A stretch of 64,000 nt of DNA from Chamaea fasciata (taxonomy: Eukaryota > Chordata > Aves > Passeriformes > Sylviidae). This document shows positions 51,013-64,000 of the stretch, in pieces (position 1 is the stretch's first letter; each line of letters begins with the position of its first letter). The stretch is from the NCBI GenBank assembly GCA_029207755.1, contig JARCOQ010000005.1:52665563-52729562 (forward strand), given 5' to 3'. Position numbers and translations under genes: made by a program. Below the pieces are notes generated by a model. That model was given only the letters and a program-made list of their open reading frames with translations. It ran no database searches and was not told the origin of the DNA.

Positions 51013-54000
51013 CGTAAGGCAAAAGTCCATACTTCTCTCCCCTTAATTCCCTGGCTCACCAGTAGCATTTCTTTTCAATATCTGCTCCCTTAGAGTTTTC
51101 ATGTAGGTAACTTCTCTCTTGTACTCTTCTTCTCACAGTACAGTCACAGGACAGTCATGATAGCAGTGTATTTGAATGTTATTTTTTTCTCAGTGGAATG
51201 GATTGTGCTGAGATTGCAAAGTCAACCTGCAATCATGAGCAAGTCATCAGGATGATTTCCCTGCTTTGCTGCTCCCAGGATTGCAGAAATAGAGAAACAG
51301 AGGTGTTAAGTGTAACAGGGGGAGGAGAGCATCTGAACTATGTTTATTATTGATAAAAGCATTGAGCTTGTGCAGCAAATTGATTAACCTAGGCTTTGTG
51401 CATGATGCATAGTATGACTAATCATTTTGCAAAGGCTGTGGCTGAGTTATCAGGGCTGAGAAGCTGCAAATATTCTTTCTTCTCTTGTTCCATCAAAAAA
51501 GCATTCACCTTGGAGTAAAAGCAATAGCACTTTTGGCCCCCTTTGATATGGAGTACCTTCTTTAAAAGTTCTGTGTGCTTATAGCTCACTAAATCACTGC
51601 CCATATTATCCACTTCGGCGCTGCAAGCATTGTGTTACACTGGTGATTTACCAGAGCTGGCAGATTTTCTGCCTACACTTCACATGGACAGAGGATGTAA
51701 AAATAAGCTGCTCTCTTCAATCCATATCAAACTGCAAAGTACCAGAAAGGCCAAAACTAAGAGCCTCCTTGCTAAAACATTAATTTTTTAACAGAAATCC
51801 ACATGATCAGTGTTGGCATTTCAGTATTTAGTGTAATGAGAATTGGTTATTTAAACTGACATTTCTTTGTAAGGCTACAAATGCCAAGATGGGGAAGCAG
51901 GGATGTGAATGTTCTTATGCTGTGTATTTCTTCTCCTTCTGCTTCTTCAGAAGTGAATTCCTAGTTACTTGCATTTCTAATCACTAATTGGCTAGAGGAT
52001 GTCACAGGAGTTTACAAAAACCCCCTCAGAACTTCACACCCCCGCTGAAAGAGGAGCTATTTCACCATGTGCTGTAACTTACAGATGTAAGGGAATGAAA
52101 AGTTAAATAGTTTGCCTGGAGTTACTCAGGAAGGCTGTAGAAACGACAAGAACTTAACAGAAAACCTGTGAAGGGATCATTTGTCATTGCATACGGTTTA
52201 ATTGATGCTGTGTTGATTTCACCAAATCTGTTTTGCTAAGCTGAGTATCTGTTTTTATGTATGCCACTACTATGAACAGAGTGCAGATACCCTGAACCCC
52301 ATTCTGTTGGTCTCTTATTTTTAATGTCCTTCTTTCCTCCCTGGTGCACTTTAACATCAGTGATTGATGAATTCCGTGTACATGTTTAGAGGTCAAAGTG
52401 TAGCTCAGGGAGCCCAGTGGATAACAGTGCATTTTGCAAATCCTGTTCTCTTCCGCCTTGCCTTCCCACATTTTTGTTCTCTTTGCTCTCTATTGGCTCA
52501 GTGTTGTAAATTGAACAATTTCTGATGGTGCCAGGCAGCTTGACTTCTCACTGAAATTCAGGATGCCTGCTGACTCTCTGCACTGTGCCTTTGTGGGCAC
52601 CGAGAAGGCAGCAAAATTGACATTGGAAATGGATAGGTTCTGAGAAGTGAGGAGAAATACAACCACCTGAACAAGTCAACAAAATGTTGCCAGCATTATT
52701 TTTGAAAGAAGTGTATTCTTCCACTAAGCCAAATTTTGTTCTCTGAAGTAGCCGATTTTTCTGGAATTATAATAATAATTATATTTTTAAAAATCTAAAA
52801 AATTAAACCCCCAAACTTCGAAACTCTGAAACATTTAGATGTGGAGATATAGTCCTTGGCACTGTGTGGAAGTGGTGTTTAGGCAGCCTCTGTGGGTGGC
52901 TGTTGTATGGTGCTGAGAATCCGTGAAGCCTCTCATCAGGCAGAGAGGCTGCTGCCAGGAGCACCTCAAACATGAAGCCTGATTTGCTGGGTGCAGGAGG
53001 GTGTTCCTGGTAGTGTCTCTGAATCCAGTTTCCTTTCACAGGTGAAATCTTTCAGTGTTGGGGGAGCTTTGCGGGAATAAAATGAGCAAAACAAATCCAA
53101 AGGATCCTGCCAGCTCTGCCCAGGGGCACATTTGAGCAGTGCTGGAGGTGAGACTGGCCTGCCTGGGCAGCAGCTGTTTGTCTGCCTGCTCTTCTCCAGG
53201 ACTGGGATTCTGCTCCTCACCTTTCCAGACAAAATGCTTTCTGAGCTCCCTCTAAGCTTCGCAGGAAAAGCTATCATTTGGCCTAAGTGCTTAGGCATTA
53301 ACCTTGATGGTAATTTAATTGTTCTGCTGTAATTTGGGTTTGAAAAACATATCATAAAAGAACACACAAACCTGTAATGAGCTGTTTTAAAGCAGGATTT
53401 GTAGTTTCCTAGGCTAATCTGTGTCTCATGCTAGAATCCTGAGTAGTACATTTACCTGGAGGTTTATTTTGGAAATGTTCTATATGTAGATGAAAACAGG
53501 ACTTTCGAGTATTTGGCATTAGTTCAAAATACCGTGTGCTGTTCAATCTTCCTAGAATTCCCAGAAGGAGACAGTGAGCTGTCGTTGCTGTGCTGTCTCT
53601 CAGAGAAGCTGACCACTTATTGGCCCAATCAACACTGAATTAATCTGGAGGATTGCCTATCAGGAGCTCACCAAAATGCTCCATAAAACAGTCTCACAGC
53701 AAAATAAAATGCCAGAAAAGCAATAAAATCAAAGAACACCAGTTGTAATACTCAGTAACTAGAGCCTTTAAAAGGATCTAAAGGATCCTCCCTGGTGGGA
53801 GCAGAAGAGCTCTTTTGTGGTTTTTATGTTGTTTTTGTTGGTTTTGTGCAAAAGGGATATTAGGTGACTAAAGGAGTTTTCCTGTTGTCCAGACTGTGGT
53901 TTTGTTGTTTAACCCAGCTCTAGTGTATATGTCATAGCACTTCTGAATGTCCATCAAATTCACTTCTTACTGTTAGCTATCAAGTGCCTAAACCCAGAAT

Positions 54001-57000
54001 GTAAATAAATATACCTCCATCCTATTTGTATGTCATTTAGTTAAATATTTTGGGTGTTGTTTTGTTTCTTCATTTCCTCCAAAAACACCGCAAAGGCCTC
54101 ATTTTCTCTTAGTGTTTTTAATGACTCATTTCATGGAGATACTTCTGTGCTGAGCTATACAAAGTTGAGCTGTCTCTAAAACAACTTCGTGATCAGAAGT
54201 GTGGCTGTGTTGAAGGACATCTAATTTTTCCTTTTTCACATTTGTTCTCTCTTTGAATTTCCACAAGTCCTATTTACAGGCAGAAACAGGATTTTCTTGC
54301 TTTCCAATATGGCATGATGTCAGGAAAAGCACTGCCATTTCTTTTCTGCTTACCTTGACCGTCAATAAATACCACTCAAATTAAAATCCATGTTCAGTGT
54401 TTAGCTGATGCTTCTCATCCAAGTATAGAAATCAAATACAGCTGCTTATCAAGAAGAATTCTATTTTTTTGTGTTCATGCACGTACAGCAATATTGACTG
54501 CACTCTGTTTAGTCTTCTGCTGACCTCTGGCAAACAGCTTGTAGATTCCTAAGGATTTTCTTCACCTTTCTTTACTTAGATCATTAAAGCCAGGGATTGC
54601 TACAAACCAGATATGCTGCTAGCAGATCTCATGCTTATTTCCATGCGCAGCTCTGCCAATGCACATCCATCTTCACTCATTCTATCTTTTCACCTGCTTG
54701 CTCTTTTTAAAGAATGGAATACCAGTTAGTATACGTGGTGAGTAGGATGAAATAATGCAGCTTTTCTAGCCTATGAAATCTGTAGAGGTCAAAGAGAGCT
54801 CTAGTCACTGCTGTCGTGTTCCCTCTGAAGTGGATATGAGATCCAAGCCTGATCAAACCGGTTCTGAAGCCCAGACTCCCAGCAATTTCAGTAGGATTTG
54901 AACTGGCATCACGAGACTGCGAACAGCTGCCAACAACAGAGATTGAATCAGAAGGTGAAGCAAATCATCATTATTTCTTTGGTTTACACCATTGCTTAGG
55001 TAAAGAAAGTCAGGAATAGTTGTACCACAATCCACTTCCTGCAGAAGAAATTAGCAAATCATTTTACTAAACTGTAGGAGAGAAGTGACTCTAGGTTCCA
55101 TGGAGGGCTGTGAGAAAGGGAGTAAAAAGCAAAAAAGGAACCAAGAGGTACTAAGTAGATTACAGGCAATTCAATCCTGAAGAATATACTTGCAGAGCAA
55201 TTTCACAGCCTACTACTCCCAAATGCTAGTAATGATTTTATGGTAATAAGAGCAGAGCTATAAACAGGTGATGCTCTTCACTTTGGCACAGAAGAGAGCC
55301 TGGTGGTGTTAGGGTGAAGAAACTATACTGCGATGATAAATAAGCCTCAATGCACAGAGAAAGAGCAATGATATGACAGCAGCAGTGTGGTTTGTGTACA
55401 CAGTGGATGTTTCTCACCCTGAATGTGCCAGCAGAGCATATAGAGTCCTGAGAGAAGCAGGTTCTTCCACTTTCACACCACTATTGCCCTGTAAACATTT
55501 CATTCATCTCCGAAGTACAACTTGCAGATTAGACTTCCACTCATTGTGTTCTTGATAGCATTTGGTCTTAAATGGCTAATAACATAGGACTGCTATTTCA
55601 GGTGACTCCACATGAAATCTGATGCCGAGTGCCCAGGAAAAAAATTAACCATTTGTGACAGGAATGGGATCAAATTTGCTGCTTTGAGGAAGATGTATTT
55701 GCCTCCAAATACCCACTGTGTGTCTGTGTTAGGTGCTGGTCATAGCATTTGAACTGAGAAGCAAGAGGAATGTAAATACTAGTGACAGTAAAAGCAGAAA
55801 TTAGAACTATTGCTTTAAAATGGTCCATTTGGTAATATTCTTGTTCAGCTAATAAAGGATTTTGTTCCCTGAGCTAACCAGAAAATGTTTTTTGAGCGCC
55901 TTAATGGCACCGTCTGAGTAAATTCTGATCGCAGGTAGCTTGTCTCAAATGGCAATGTATTCATCATCCCCATGCTACAGCCATCCTTCCCAAGCAGCTC
56001 TCACTTCTCCCCTGACCTAGACCCTGCAATATCACCTTCCAGACTGTGAATCACTCGTCTCTCTCCCTTGTGCCCCACCAAATGTTATCATCACACCCGC
56101 TTGAACCCTGACATTTGATTTGTGTAAGCCACAATCGCTGCATGGCTCAGGCTGACATTTTATTCAGATTCCTCTTCTGAGCTAAACACAGGGAAAACAC
56201 AGCAACGTATTTCGTTTGCACAGAATGGCAAACTGTTTAACCATAAAAGCAAGCCCAGTAAAAAGTTTGGAAGTTTTTCATAGCTGAATAGCCCTTTTGT
56301 ATTTCAACTAGAAAACAACATGAAGTTTTTTCTTTTCTTTTTGTCTTAAAAAACAATGTTATACCACCAATGTATGTATATTTAAAATCTGTGTATACAA
56401 ATACGCATGCATTTTGCAAATACATTTGCCTAAGCTATCCTTGAAAGCGACTGCTGTGACCCCACTACCTTGCTTGCTATACCCAAGGGAGACAGCATTG
56501 ATTTTCTTCTCTGAGTTTTGCAGGCTTTAATGAAAGCAAGGGAGAGGCTTGTGCCTACATTGCAATTTACTTTAATGTATGGGCAGTCTTTCAGACCTTT
56601 GTTGTTGGGACTATTCATGTGCTTAAGTGTTTTGCTGGATTGAAGCCACAGAGCAGTTAGCAAATTAGTGCACATACCAGGGTATAGCATTCTATTTCTT
56701 CTTCCCAGACAGTTTGCATTTCCAGTATTTGTATAGGATGTAGAGTGACAAGCAGCCCCTTTGCTTTATTTATGAAGTTGGATGTCAAAAAATGGGATGT
56801 CTTCTTGGTAGTTAGTGTTTCTGCATCGTTTTCTGGTAGATGATGTTCCCCGTTTTTTCCCATCCAAACTCCATTCCCTACAGAAAAAGTATATGTGGTG
56901 GCCATTGTTGCCATACTTTCTTATCTTCTGTGAAAGTAGCGTTGTATGCATGGTTTTTCCTCATGGAATGTGCCAGACAATGTTAGAAACAAAATTTATC

Positions 57001-57805
57001 TGCCAAATTATTAGAGTGATTGCGACCACAGGTATTCATTGCAGGCTGACAGAAGCTTCTCTGAAAGCATTTGGCTAATTCTGTGCTTCCAGCTTGGAGT
57101 ATGGGAGAGTAGTTGTACATCTCCTTTGGAATGAAATTCTGACAGTGGCACTTGAATTGGAAAAACACACGTTTCTACACAGCTTCTTAGGCAACAGATA
57201 TGTTCTCACTTCGCTGAATTATTTGTGAGCTTCTATATTGATACTGCTTTAGCACCAAATTGACCAGATGAGCCGAGGATCTCCACTCTCCCACTGGCAC
57301 TGCTTTTTGTGGCATGCCCTCTCAGTCACCAGCCCACTCCAACAGCTCTGTTGCATCCTGCTTTCCGCTTCTGATTAATATTGGGTGGCTTTCTCAGAGC
57401 AAGGTCGTGTCCCAGTGGAGCCAAAAGCACCAGAATTCCACCTTGCAGGAAGCAGGGCTGCTGACTGCATCTTACCTTGCATGTTGACACTATTTCCTGG
57501 CGTTCTAGACCTTTTTCTGTCCTGAGTAACAACGCTATCTCCATGCTTGGTTGCATTAACTTTTAATTGCTGTATGGACTAGAAGGCTAGAAGTTACTTT
57601 AAGGCATGGCTGTACATTGTTTTCTCGTGGTTCAGGTTCTGAGGTAGTTACCTATTTTTTTAATGGAGACCTTTCATCCTGAAATATTCCAGAGGTGATA
57701 TTTCAGAGGTGTGATCTAGGAAATTACATTACCCCATTACCCCTGGACAGAGATGCTTGAATTTATGGACAATGTGGGATGTACATACAGCACGCGCTGG
57801 GTTTT

Positions 57806-57833
57806 ACTGGAAGCAAACTTTGATGCTTCCAGT
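57806..57833. repeat. Perfect 10-bp inverted repeat (hairpin)
   Basis: ACTGGAAGCA at 57806-57815 and its exact reverse complement TGCTTCCAGT at 57824-57833 are separated by an 8-base loop. No T run follows, and no function is implied by the context. Confidence 0.85.
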
Positions 57834-60205
57834 GGTGATGAACACTACAGTCAAGTGAAGAGAATGAGGAGCTAGGGCTTGTTTTCCCTTCACCACCTCC
57901 CTGAAGAACAACTGGAACTCATCAAGTAAGAGGGTATAGAAACAGGTGGAGGCAAAAGCCTCCAGAAATAAAGCAGGGTTTGTTGTTATAGTGAAAAATG
58001 CTGACATGCAACCAGGGTCAAAGAGTCAGAAGCAGGTGGACTTACTCCTTGAAGAGGGAGAAGTTCTCTGTGAGAGAGAAATAAGGAAAGAGGGGCCTGT
58101 AGAGAAAGTGAAGGTGCAAGTGGTAACTACTCTCTAGGTAATGAGAAGAAAACTGGAGTGGTAACTTTCAAGGAATTTTATGATAGAACAAATCTGGCAA
58201 TGCAGTAGCTGTTGGCCAACATGACATCAATTTGGGAGCTGAACACAGTGATCCTGGTTGTTCCTGTCCAACTAGAGATAAGTTACAGTTCTATGATTAG
58301 GGAAATTATCAAGAAAACCCAACAAAAAGGAACACCACCTCAGGAAGATATAACTAGACTGAGATCAGAGAATGACAGGAGAGAATGGGATGAGTGATGT
58401 TAAAGAAATAGGGTGGGGGAAAGGAAAAATTCCAGATCCTTGCTTGGAAGTCTCCCTTGCATTATCTTCCCTTTCCCTGCATAAGAGGAGTCCAGGAGTT
58501 CCACTACCTCTGTGGGTTAGCATGTCCTTTTCTTCTGTTCCCAAGGGCTCGGAAGAGAAGCTCCACTGAGATGAGACAATGAAGAGACAGGTTCTGGGCA
58601 GTGTACATACTTGAACAATTGGGCAAGGGACCCTCCATTGTACTAGAGGATACTTTAAAGAAAGCATATGCAATTTTTCTATTTCCAGGGACCCACAAGA
58701 TGCAACAGATTACTTTGGTGAGCTCTCCTGCCTTCACTGGGATATAGTTAGATACCCTGGAAAGTTAGAATAGATCTCTTTGGAGAGGCATGAGTAGTTC
58801 AAAATTTTTCTTTTAAATTGCTGTAAACAGCTACAGTAAAAAGTAATTAGTGGTAAATGTGTTGCATTGTATGTAGTACAGGCTCTGGGTTTGTTTAGCT
58901 ACTGAAAAGTAAAGTGGGAAGTGTGAAAGAAAACATATCTGGGCACAGTAAAAATCTATCTGTGCTTATAGAAACTGTATTGTCATATGCTGAATCATAA
59001 AATGGTAACTCCCTTCACAGACCAATTTCATTCTGAGAATCCTGGAGCTTTCTGAAGATGTGTTGGTATTAAGCGTGTAAAGAATAAGTGGTAGAGGAGA
59101 GTTATTATCTGACACTGTGTAAACACAATGCAATATTTATACAATCATGAAACTCTTTGCATTGGAGGGGTCATTTCCTAAGGTAATTTTTGCTCCTCGT
59201 GTTCTCAAGTGGCTCCAGCTGGCAGTACCATTACAACCAACGGGTCTCATGCTAACACAACGGGTGCCCTTTGGTTTTGAATATTTGATTATAAGTAAAT
59301 GGATTTATTCTGGGATGCGATGAGGGAAAAGGACTTACTGCTGCTTTCCAACACTATGGAAAACATAGTCATGCTGCCTTTAGCTGTTCCTGCAATAAGA
59401 ATACAGTGGCTGTGTGTAGCACCCTCCTGTGGTGTCTTGTGGCTTTTACTGCTACATTCATTTTCTCCTCTGCTCTCTTTTTACCAAAAGATAGAGTCTT
59501 GATACTACTTGTAGCCAAGACTGAGGACAGAAAGTTCTACCATAATGAGCAATTCATGTGGTGCTGTCGGCTTTCCTCATGCATCTTATTCTTATTTCAG
59601 GATACTACCACATCTTTTCCCAATTCTGCTTGAAATCAGGATTTAAAGAACATTTATTACTTTAATCTTCAGGTTTCTGAATGTACGTAGTCTCATGTTA
59701 AGAAGGTAATTGAAAGAATGAGAAATATTGTGAAAACATACTATGAGTAAGTCCCCCATATCACATCTTTTGAAATTCCTCATTCTTATTTGCTGGTGGC
59801 ATCCCTTTTCCTTCATTTCTGACCCCTTGTCAGAGCAAAAAAAAATGGTTAGTCATGCTGAATTAAGTTTAAAGTCCTCATACGGAAGCATTCAGCTGAA
59901 TGGTTCCATTTAGTCCAAGAACTGAACGTTTCCAGGATGCAGTTCAGGCAGCATCAGTCTGCTGTGATGCTACTCCATTCCTTACATTCTACTGTATCCT
60001 AATCATCTTCACACATAAATGCTGCAGTATCACTCTGCACCATCGGTAGAAGTTATTTCTGTTGCATAGAGCTTGTTTGTATTCTCATGTTTTCCACGTG
60101 ATTTGTGTACAGGATCTCATCATTCATTTCCCTTTCTTCCATTCACCTCCAGGAATGATGTCTCTGCCATAAACCAACTTTACCTCAAAATCACACCTTC
60201 TTAAA

Positions 60206-60332
60206 GAAGTGGGGTTTTTTGTTGGGGATTTTTTGTTTTGTTTTGGTTTGTTTTCAGATTTTTTTTGGGGGGGGGGTGTTTTTTGGTTTTGTTTTTGGTT
60301 TTTGGGTGGTTTTTTGGGGGTTTTTTTTGTTA
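60206..60332. repeat. T/G-rich low-complexity tract with G10 run
   Basis: About 125 bp composed almost entirely of T and G on the + strand, including ten consecutive G (60267-60276) and several G3-G5 runs (60211-60214, 60224-60227, 60304-60306, 60316-60320). It accounts for the Lys/Pro/Gln/Asn-rich middle of a 190-codon minus-strand frame, which is therefore an artefact. Confidence 0.92.
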
Positions 60333-63300
60333 GGTCATTCACAGTAAGGATTTTATAATTCATTTGAAGATGATGAGAAACTGGATGTAGAAGTCTTTTA
60401 GGATAAGCATCAAAATTCTGATGACACTTCATGAGCAAGGCAGTGTAGAAGACTGGGGTGACATCTGATGTGCCTGATCGAGGTAAAGCACTGCAGTTTT
60501 TTGTTGTGTACCACCAGCATTCTGAAGCAGTAGAGGTTTGGAGCCTGGGTATGTCACCTTGTTCTAGTCCCACTGAAAGAGGATAACAACAAGAATTACT
60601 GCAGTCAGACTTAATGGCCATTTTCCTTTTTAGGCACACAGTATAGAAGATGCTGTGAACTCTTCTGTGTAAGGTTTTACTTGGCAAGGAATGCAAGAGG
60701 CTTCTTTAGCTGGGAATAGAATTGACCAATTAATATTTGACCAAAAGAGCCTGCAGAGTGTCTGCAAGCTGGTCAGAGTCCTGTGTCCTTCTGCATATTT
60801 GCTGTGGATCAGCATTAGTCCCACTTTATCATGATAATAATTTTAGAGGCACAGCTGAAGTGCAGCAGTGATATAACAGACTGGTGCTGTTTAAGCCTTT
60901 GGTTTCTTCAGGTGCAGATTTTTTTTTCCTCCTTTTTTTTTAAATGGATAAGGTCTGCTACCTCCACAATTAAAACAGACACTTATTTCATATGGGTTTG
61001 GAAAACAGCCATACCAAAATTAGGTTGAACTGATAGGTTTTAGACTCTTATCTGTGAGAGAATGTTGCTCCTTTTGTATAATATTAAATTGCTGCTACAT
61101 GTCTCTGTAGAAACAAGAATGGTTAGATGGGTGATGGAAGATAGGCTGACAGAAAAGCACTAATTAAATACTGTTTTGCAAAGCCCTCATTGAAATTCAT
61201 AGCTTGGTACCTTTGGGGACTTGAAAGCAGGGGAGATGGAAAGATTTCAATTAAAAAGGTATTTGTATGGTTCTTTGTGAAGCCAATCATTGCCTTTTTA
61301 ATATAAACCATGTAAGTATCTAATACGCTTTACAAACATCAAATATCTTGCCTTGAAACAATGAGTGTCTTAATAGGTCTCAGAGCAAGATACTTTGAAA
61401 TAAAGCAAAATCCCACAGACCTAAAATTTTATTCAACTTAAAGCTCTGCAGCTTTTTAGCACAATAGCAGTCTTATGTAATTTCTACATTGACTGATTAG
61501 AAAATTTGAAAGGAAAGATAAACATGCAAAAATAAATAGTGGGGTTTTTAAAATAACTAGTTATCTGTCTTTAGCTATAGTTGTAGTGGCCATTTACAGA
61601 TTTTTAATGTACATGATGATTGCTTTATTCTTCCAATACTTTTAGATTCTTTTCTAATTCCAGGGACTTCTGTAGCATGAATCCCTCATTGAATTGGTGT
61701 CTGGGCAACAAATAACAGAAATGCAGCAATTTATGGCGACAAAAGATCCCCAAGGCCATCAGTTGAAGTCAGTTGCAAGAGATACACAGTTCAAAAGGGT
61801 TCAGAGAACATGTATTCCAGATGCAACAAAATACCACGAGCCACAAAACGCTTGTCAGCAAAACAAACTCAAAACTTACAGTAGAACCACAAAAGCCTCA
61901 ACTGTAATTTACCACAGTAAGAAAAAAGCAAAAATCCGGGCCATTGCCAGGTCCCTAGATCCTTGAAGTGACGGGGAGCATAAATTGAGTTCCCAGATAA
62001 CCATAGCGTTCTGTGTTCATTTGCAAGAGACAACAGATTCAGAAAGATTGGTCTCAAACTGATTTCAAATAAAATTTTCTCTTGTTCCTGAATTTCCTTG
62101 TCAGAATGTGAGGAGAGTTTAGCAACAGACAAACATTGGCAGGTGCTTTGAGCAGCTGTTTTAAGAGCTGTAGAACCCACCTTGTCTAAGTAGTGTTCTG
62201 CACCTTCCATCTTCTTACCCAGTTGTGAGCTCTGTCTCACTCCTAGTAATCCAGGCAAAAAAGCCAGGGGTTGTCCACCACACCTCAGAGAATCCCTGGT
62301 GCAAGCACACCTGATGGAATTCAGAGCAAAGTGCCTGAACAGAGGTGAGCCAAGGGAGTTTTGCTGAGTCATTTGGATCTCATTAGGTCTCATGAAACAC
62401 TCGAAACCATCTCTTGAAGCCAAAAAGTTTTCACCCTGTGGATCTCTACAGCATTTGCTTTAAATGCACAGGGTTTCTTGACAGGAGCACAAATGGCGGT
62501 GTATTAAATCAGTGCCCTTTCAAGGCAAAACTGCTCATGAATTCTATCATTTTTGCTGTGTCCATGTTTGTGGGGGCATCTATGATGACATTCCTTAGTG
62601 TCTGCATCATTGGAAGCATCAGAGCCTTTAAGAGGCTCAAAAATAAACACAAATACCAAAAGATGGGCTATTCTGATTAGAGAAATTCTACCTTCCTTAT
62701 TGTGTGACAGGTGGATGTAACAGAATGCCCTATTTGAAATAAATTATTTTAACTAATGCCATCCCCCCTTAACAGTTTGCTCAACAACTCCTTTTTGTTT
62801 TTCCCCACAAGTTGCCTTAATTTTTAGATCAATCCCGAAACCCATCTAGCGAAGCACTTTCCTGATTGTATTTCTGCAGATTTCTTATGTAGAATTGCAT
62901 GGTTTATGTCCATAAAGAAACTTCATCGTGGCTTTTTTATCATGGAGCATGACTCAGGAGTCAGAAAATAACTGTGTTTTAGGACCTGTTTGACGTTTCA
63001 TGGTCAGTGGAATGCTTTCTCCATCCTCATGCCCACACACTACCACAATAACGCTTGCTCAGTTGCACAAGCATAATTTCCCTGTAAACAGCAATAAAAA
63101 CAAATAGCATTTAAATAATAACCACAAACGGTACCAATAGTAACAGGTAATGATGATAAATATCACTTCTTTTTTTTTTTTTATAACGATGACTGCATTT
63201 TATTTTAAAGTAACAGCTGCTTGAAAAGCTCAGATGCTTAGGCTTACATTTGTCAGTTATGAGGAATTCGTGGTTTTCTTTTTAACAAGTTCTGTGCATA

Positions 63301-63738
63301 ACTTGAATTAAAACAAATAGTCTCTTGGATTTTTTTTTTCACTTTTTGCCATTCACTCTTGATAATTATGGCTGTTTTACACAGGTTTAAACATAGTAAG
63401 AACATAGTCTGCCAGTGGCAAAGCTTGTTACAAGCATTTTACACTTTGAAAAAGCACATAACTATCACTTAGGTGATGAATATTTCAGCAGAGGAGCTGG
63501 CATTGAACAAGATGGTGCTATTTTCTTTTTATACCACTGAGTACTAAAAAAAAGTTGCATCACTGTGGTAGTTGCAGCACGGGTGGTGAAAATCTCTAAT
63601 GCAGTGCATTTGTTTTGTGGATGGTACTGTGGCCAAGAAGTACATTTAGGTAGCACTGGTGAAGGGCTTGTGGAAAAGTAGTATTAATTTGTATTACAAT
63701 AGCTTTTAGGTCTGGGTCTATTGTGTCAACCCCTATAC

Positions 63739-63753
63739 AGAGAGAGAGAGAAA
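63739..63753. repeat. (AG)n microsatellite
   Basis: About seven AG units with one interruption, seen directly. Confidence 0.85.
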
Positions 63754-64000
63754 GACTGAGAGGTTGAGACTCTCCATTCAGCCTGACAAAAGATGTGTAT
63801 CCCTACTTTACAGGCAAGGAAGCATGGCATTCAGTGGGCTCCCTAGAGAGAGAATGCTGCCTCCAGATTCCTAGCCCACTAGATTCCTAGCCTTCACTGT
63901 GTTGAGCAAGATTCCACAGACAAACTGGTCATTAGTTGAAAAATCATGTTTGTATAATCTGGACATCTGGACTGATAAGCAAATTCGAAGAGAAATCAGA

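Larger units (their letters stand above)
42652..64000 (+). other. SCUBE1: SCUBE1 intron, 5' part (downstream of the EGF-3 exon)
   Basis: This phase-1 intron begins GTAAGT and runs off the right edge, so it is at least 21,349 bp long. I searched by eye for the following SCUBE exon (an EGMNCMNKDHGCAHIC-like segment) and saw none. It holds one CR1 locus at 48.2-48.6 kb, T/G-rich tracts at 42718-42748, 47561-47587 and 60206-60332, a purine-rich tract at 50861-51012, a two-copy tandem repeat at 49077-49133, a small hairpin at 57806-57833 and an AG repeat at 63739-63753. An unexplained low-stop block at 61.7-62.7 kb is described under findings. Nothing else is supported. Confidence 0.8.

Noticed and set aside
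60124..60696. 190-codon minus-strand open frame, the longest in the window
   Set aside because: Its central part is the translation of the T/G low-complexity tract (Lys/Pro/Gln/Asn runs). The ends show no domain or splice context.
1..64000. tRNA, rRNA, known microRNA, CRISPR array, prokaryotic operon or viral genome
   Set aside because: None of the diagnostic sequences or regular repeat-spacer patterns was seen. The short hairpins found are too small or lack context for microRNA precursors.

Overview
The window is an intron-dominated piece of a vertebrate nuclear genome, most likely avian. The evidence is one spliced gene with very long introns, several truncated CR1 (chicken repeat 1) LINE copies with typical bird-type 3' tails, and an AT-rich background with no prokaryotic gene organisation. 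Frequent T/G-rich low-complexity tracts suggest a songbird, but that is only an inference.

One gene is recognisable: SCUBE1 on the + strand (signal peptide, CUB and EGF-like domain containing 1, a secreted or cell-surface glycoprotein). Only two of its coding exons fall here, at 24036-24164 and 42517-42651. Each encodes one complete calcium-binding EGF-like domain, begins and ends in phase 1, and has consensus AG/GTAAGT splice sites. By family knowledge these are EGF-like domains 2 and 3 of the N-terminal array. The exon for EGF domain 1 should lie to the left of the window. The next exon, starting around the residues Glu-Gly-Met-Asn-Cys, should lie to the right. I found neither inside the window, nor any promoter or polyadenylation end of the gene.

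Layout: 1-24035 is the 3' part of the intron before the first exon, with scattered simple repeats and a decoy acceptor at 23495. Positions 24165-42516 are an 18.4 kb intron with a cluster of CR1 copies at 32.5-34.8 kb, two of them abutting head-to-head, plus a short CR1 tail at 28.7 kb. Positions 42652-64000 are the 5' part of a third large intron, with one CR1 locus at 48.2-48.6 kb and a strong poly(T/G) tract at 60.2 kb.

I recognised no tRNA, rRNA, CRISPR array, intact transposon or second gene. Most open frames are chance or repeat-derived. The most interesting items are the inverted CR1 pair, an exon-start look-alike 541 bp upstream of a genuine EGF exon, and two stretches with unexpectedly open but unassigned reading frames at both ends of the window. 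I saw no convincing new biological system.
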